Shown piece by piece: positions 61,344 to 64,000 of a DNA stretch of 64,000 nt. A model generated the notes under the pieces. The model was not told the origin of the DNA, did not search any database, and saw nothing but the letters and a program-made list of their open reading frames with translations. Each line of letters begins with the position of its first letter. Within the stretch, counting starts at the first letter, position 1. Source of the stretch: Croceibacterium_A sp035626815 (lineage in GTDB: Bacteria; Pseudomonadota; Alphaproteobacteria; Sphingomonadales; Sphingomonadaceae); contig DASPMY010000002.1 in assembly GCA_035626815.1 (NCBI GenBank), positions 6,105-70,104 of the forward strand, in the 5' to 3' direction. Position numbers and translations under genes: made by a program.

Positions 61344-61563
61344 GCCCCTGCAACTGGCGAAACGTTCGTCGGTTGCCAACCGCCGTTCGTGGACCGGCGG
61401 CGACTCTTCGTCGCCCGCGGGGACGCCGGTCGACCGACCGACGGCGCTTGGTCGAGCGGGGCGCGCGGGACAAACTCGTTTCGGGTTAGACACTTAATTG
61501 CGCCGCGGCCCTTACAGTCCCACGGGCTGCGGCGCGACCCGGATGCCGAATGAGGAGTAGACC

Positions 61564-61863
61564 ATGAAGATTCAATCGCTCGCGCTGGCCCTGGCAGCCG
61601 CCGCCATCGCCGTTCCGGCCGCCGCGGCCGATACCAAGCAGACCCGCGTCGAGGTCAGCTACACCGACCTCGACCTGTCGACCGAAGCGGGCCGCAAGGA
61701 GCTCGACAACCGCTTCGACAAGGCCGCGCGCGAAATGTGTGGCGTCAGCGAGACCGGCGCCGGCTCGCGCTACGCCCGCGACTGTTACAAGCGGACCAGC
61801 CAGCAAATGGACGTGCGCGTCGCCGCCATCCTGCGCCAGCAGGGCGAAGCCGCCGGCGGCTGA
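61564..61863 (+). CDS. UrcA family secreted protein
   Basis: The 99-residue protein has a signal peptide ending near AAAAD and the UrcA pattern: V-VSYTDLDLSTEAGRKELDNR, then AAREMCGV and a second Cys in ARDCYKR. UrcA proteins are small periplasmic proteins of unknown function, common in sphingomonads and caulobacters. GAGGAG lies 7 bases before the ATG. Confidence 0.9.
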   Translation: MKIQSLALALAAAAIAVPAAAADTKQTRVEVSYTDLDLSTEAGRKELDNRFDKAAREMCGVSETGAGSRYARDCYKRTSQQMDVRVAAILRQQGEAAGG

Positions 61864-61890
61864 CCCGCCCGTCTTGGCCGAACCCCCGGA

Positions 61891-61920
61891 GGGGCGTCCA
61901 GCGTCGGGCGCCCCTTCTTC
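61891..61920 (+). terminator. Intrinsic terminator after urcA-type gene
   Basis: GGGGCG (61891-61896) pairs with CGCCCC (61909-61914), followed by TTCTTC. It lies 28 bases after the stop of the UrcA-family gene. Confidence 0.7.
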
Positions 61921-61939
61921 ATTGGCGCGAAAGAGCCGC

Positions 61940-62695
61940 CTAACGGCCGGCCATCGCCTTGACCTTGCGCAAGTAAGTTCGCCCGATCCGCAGCGTCTCG
62001 CCGTTGTCGAGCTCGGCGGACCACACCCCGAGCCCTTCGTGCCTGAGCCCGCGAATGCGGTCTCGGCGCAGGATCGTCGAGCGGTGAATGCGAATGAAAC
62101 GCGTCGGATCGAGGCGGCCCTCGAGGCCGGCGATCGTTTGCAACAGCAGATAGCTGCGCGCTTGGCCCTCGGCGCCGCCGACGTGCAGCCGGACATAATC
62201 CCGCTCGGCGTCGATGCGCTCGACCTGGTCGACGGCGATGCGCAGCAGCTCCGAGCGGTGCGGCACCCAGAATTCGCTCAGCCATTCGCCCGACGAGCCG
62301 ATGGCCCCTCGCTCGCGCCGGGCGATGGCGCGGTCGATCGCCCGTTCCAGGCGCTCGGCGGCGACCGGCTTGAGCACATAGTCGACCGCTTCGAGGTCGA
62401 ACGCCTCGACCGCGAAATCCTCGTGCGCGGTGACGAAGATGACCGCCGGCGGATTGTCGCGCTTGCCCAGCAGGCGGGCGACCGAGAGGCCGTCCATCCC
62501 CGGCATCGTCATGTCGAGCAGCAGCAAGTCGGGCTTGAGCTTGTCGGCCAGCCGCAACGCGGCCTCGCCGTCGCTGGCGGTGCCGATCACCGCCAGCTGG
62601 TCGAGCTCCGCGCACAGCACCTGCATCCGCTCGATCGCCAGCGGCTCGTCGTCGACGATCATCGTGCGCAGCGCCGGTTCGTCGGGCAAGCTCAT
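61940..62695 (-). CDS. LytTR-family response regulator (second pair)
   Basis: A 251-residue regulator with a receiver domain (D61 in LLLLDMTMPGMDG, DD at 15-16, K in YVLKPV) and a C-terminal LytTR DNA-binding domain (about 145-251; ERDYVRLHVGG then RIHRSTILRRDRI). It overlaps the kinase gene upstream by four bases and should work with it. It is paralogous to the regulator at 30350-31144. Confidence 0.92.
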   Translation of the reverse strand: MSLPDEPALRTMIVDDEPLAIERMQVLCAELDQLAVIGTASDGEAALRLADKLKPDLLLLDMTMPGMDGLSVARLLGKRDNPPAVIFVTAHEDFAVEAFDLEAVDYVLKPVAAERLERAIDRAIARRERGAIGSSGEWLSEFWVPHRSELLRIAVDQVERIDAERDYVRLHVGGAEGQARSYLLLQTIAGLEGRLDPTRFIRIHRSTILRRDRIRGLRHEGLGVWSAELDNGETLRIGRTYLRKVKAMAGR

Positions 62696-63930
62696 CCGCC
62701 GTTCTCCGCCTGGCGCAATATCGGCATCCTCAGCTGGGTGGAATAGCCGGCGCCCGGCGCCGGGCCGGAGACGATCGCCGCCTCGGTGCCGAAGCGCGCC
62801 TCGAGCCGCTCGCGCACGTTGGCGAGGCCGATGCTGTGGCCCGAGCGCTTCTCGGCGTCGTCGGCCGCTCCGCTGCCGTCATCGGACACCGTGATGACCA
62901 GGCGGCCGTATTCCTCGTACGCCGCCAGGGTGATCGTGACTTGCCCGGAGCTGGGCGCGATCGCGTGCTTGACCGAGTTCTCGACCAGCGGCTGCAGGAT
63001 CATCCCCGGAACCTTGGCGTCCTCGAGCTCGCGCGGCAGCTGGTAGGTGGCGCGCAGGCGATGCGGGAATCGCACCGCCTCGATGTCGAGATAGAGCTTC
63101 TGCAGCGCGAATTCCTCGCGCAAGGGCACGTCGGCGGTGGGGTCCTCGGCTAGGCTGCGGCGATAGAATGTCGACAGCGACTGGATCATCCGCTCGGCGG
63201 CCTGGGTCTTGCCGGTCAGGACCAGCGCCGACAGCGAGTTGAGCGTGTTGAACAGGAAGTGCGGGTTCACCTGGTAGCGCAAGCTGCGCAGCTCGGCGGC
63301 CTTGGCGGCGCGCCGGTAGGCCCCTTCGCGCCGCTCCGCCGCGCGGGCTTTCTCGCCGGTGAGCAGCGCGAGATAGAGCGCGCACCACGCCAGCATCATG
63401 AAATAGCGCCCGAAGGCGACCTCGGTGATCTCCTGCCAGGCGCTGGCGAAGACCGGCTGGGTGGCCTCGATCACGTCGGAATCGCCGGTCAGCGCCTCGT
63501 CGCCGCCGTTCGGCACGCGCATGCCCGGAATATCGGTCAGCATGTCGCCGCTGTCGCGCGAATCGCCGACCGAGCGCTCGACCGCGAGTTGCGCGATGTA
63601 GCGCTTCTCGAGATCCTCCATGATCATCTGGTTGACATGGGCGATGCTGACCGCGACCGGCAGCGACAACACCACCGCGGCGAGCACCTTGGCCCACTGT
63701 GGCCGGGCGTCGAACAGCCGCAGGATCAGCCACAGCCCCAGCGTGATCATGACGCCCGCCGCCGAGGCCAGCGCCCGCCGCCACAGCATCTCCTGGGCGA
63801 AGCCGAGGTCGAGCAGCTCGGCGCGCAGCGTCGTGAGCAGGAAATAACACAGCCACAGCCCCGCGATCGACGCGAGCACCGTGGCGAACGGCACGCGCGT
63901 GGTGAAGTGTTCCGGGCGCTCGGCTTCCAT
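62692..63930 (-). CDS. LytS-type sensor histidine kinase (second pair)
   Basis: The 412-residue kinase has four predicted spans (within residues about 14-185), an extracytoplasmic loop with an acidic GGDEALTGDSDVI stretch, and a cytoplasmic His_kinase domain. The phospho-acceptor is H224 in RYQVNPHFLFNTLNSLS. The ATPase has LQPLVENSVKHA and DDGSG. It is coupled to the regulator (ATGA). Compared with the pair at 29154 it has a larger loop, so the signal probably differs. ATG at 63930; a GTG three bases upstream is possible. Confidence 0.9.
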   Translation of the reverse strand: MEAERPEHFTTRVPFATVLASIAGLWLCYFLLTTLRAELLDLGFAQEMLWRRALASAAGVMITLGLWLILRLFDARPQWAKVLAAVVLSLPVAVSIAHVNQMIMEDLEKRYIAQLAVERSVGDSRDSGDMLTDIPGMRVPNGGDEALTGDSDVIEATQPVFASAWQEITEVAFGRYFMMLAWCALYLALLTGEKARAAERREGAYRRAAKAAELRSLRYQVNPHFLFNTLNSLSALVLTGKTQAAERMIQSLSTFYRRSLAEDPTADVPLREEFALQKLYLDIEAVRFPHRLRATYQLPRELEDAKVPGMILQPLVENSVKHAIAPSSGQVTITLAAYEEYGRLVITVSDDGSGAADDAEKRSGHSIGLANVRERLEARFGTEAAIVSGPAPGAGYSTQLRMPILRQAENGG

Positions 63931-64000
63931 CACCCGCGTGTAGCGAGCGCGCCGCCGTCTGCGCCAGCCCTGCCGTCGATGCGAATCGCGCCTTGGTCGA

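Overview
This window is chromosomal DNA from a high-GC alphaproteobacterium, most likely of the order Sphingomonadales. The evidence is the very GC-rich coding sequence, the UrcA-family protein, the large TonB-dependent receptor with a carboxypeptidase-regulatory N-domain, the LytS/LytTR regulator pairs, the DUF6152/DUF2093 proteins, the CTTGAC-N17-CTATGC promoter in front of rpmB, and sphingomonad-type lasso-peptide enzymes. I see no phage, integrase, insertion sequence or CRISPR array. Most of the window is densely packed housekeeping DNA, and many neighbouring genes overlap by an ATGA or GTGA tetranucleotide.

Layout. 1-5.8 kb, minus strand: a partial dxs, a Fur/Zur-type regulator, msrA coupled to a tiny membrane ORF, then purH, a heparinase II/III-like protein and rpe in one tight run. 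5.95-10.6 kb, plus strand: a lasso-type RiPP cluster (RRE protein B1, protease B2, a 50-residue precursor, asparagine-synthetase-like cyclase C, ABC exporter D). Its precursor core has no Asp or Glu, so the usual lasso ring cannot form. 10.8-16.4 kb: a DUF2141 protein, a diacylglycerol kinase coupled to a Tam41-like putative CDP-DAG synthase, an M20 amidohydrolase, the Pit phosphate transporter with its DUF47 partner, and tRNA-Arg(CCG). 16.5-31.1 kb: secreted hypotheticals, a TPR-sulfotransferase, a TonB receptor, mmcB, an acidic PAS-like protein, an App1-like phosphatase, an M48 protease with a DsbA-like thioredoxin, and a LytS/LytTR pair. 31.2-41.1 kb: nadC, RNase T2, tadA, rpmB, a phytase-like esterase, an M23 peptidase, xseA, purD, a PfkB sugar/nucleoside kinase and a CysZ-like membrane protein. 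41.1-47.6 kb, minus strand: a complete suf operon (sufR, sufB, a lipoprotein, sufC, DUF559, sufD, sufS, sufT-like, sufA) behind a perfect 13-bp inverted-repeat operator candidate. 48-64 kb: pyrD, gamma-glutamyltransferase, an acyl-CoA synthetase, a ThiS-ThiG fusion, merC with a Zur-box-like site, ctaA, cutA, rplM-rpsI, a second lipid kinase set, urcA and a second LytTR/LytS pair.

The most unusual signals are: (1) the lasso-like cluster with an acceptor-less precursor and an RNA hairpin ahead of the precursor gene; (2) two families of palindromic repeats inserted in frame into suf genes (the SufR C-terminus, inside SufC, and the SufS N-terminus), similar in behaviour to Rickettsia palindromic elements; (3) a DAG kinase/Tam41-like pair that could form an alternative CDP-DAG route. 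All functional calls rest on recognising motifs by eye; no database search was run.
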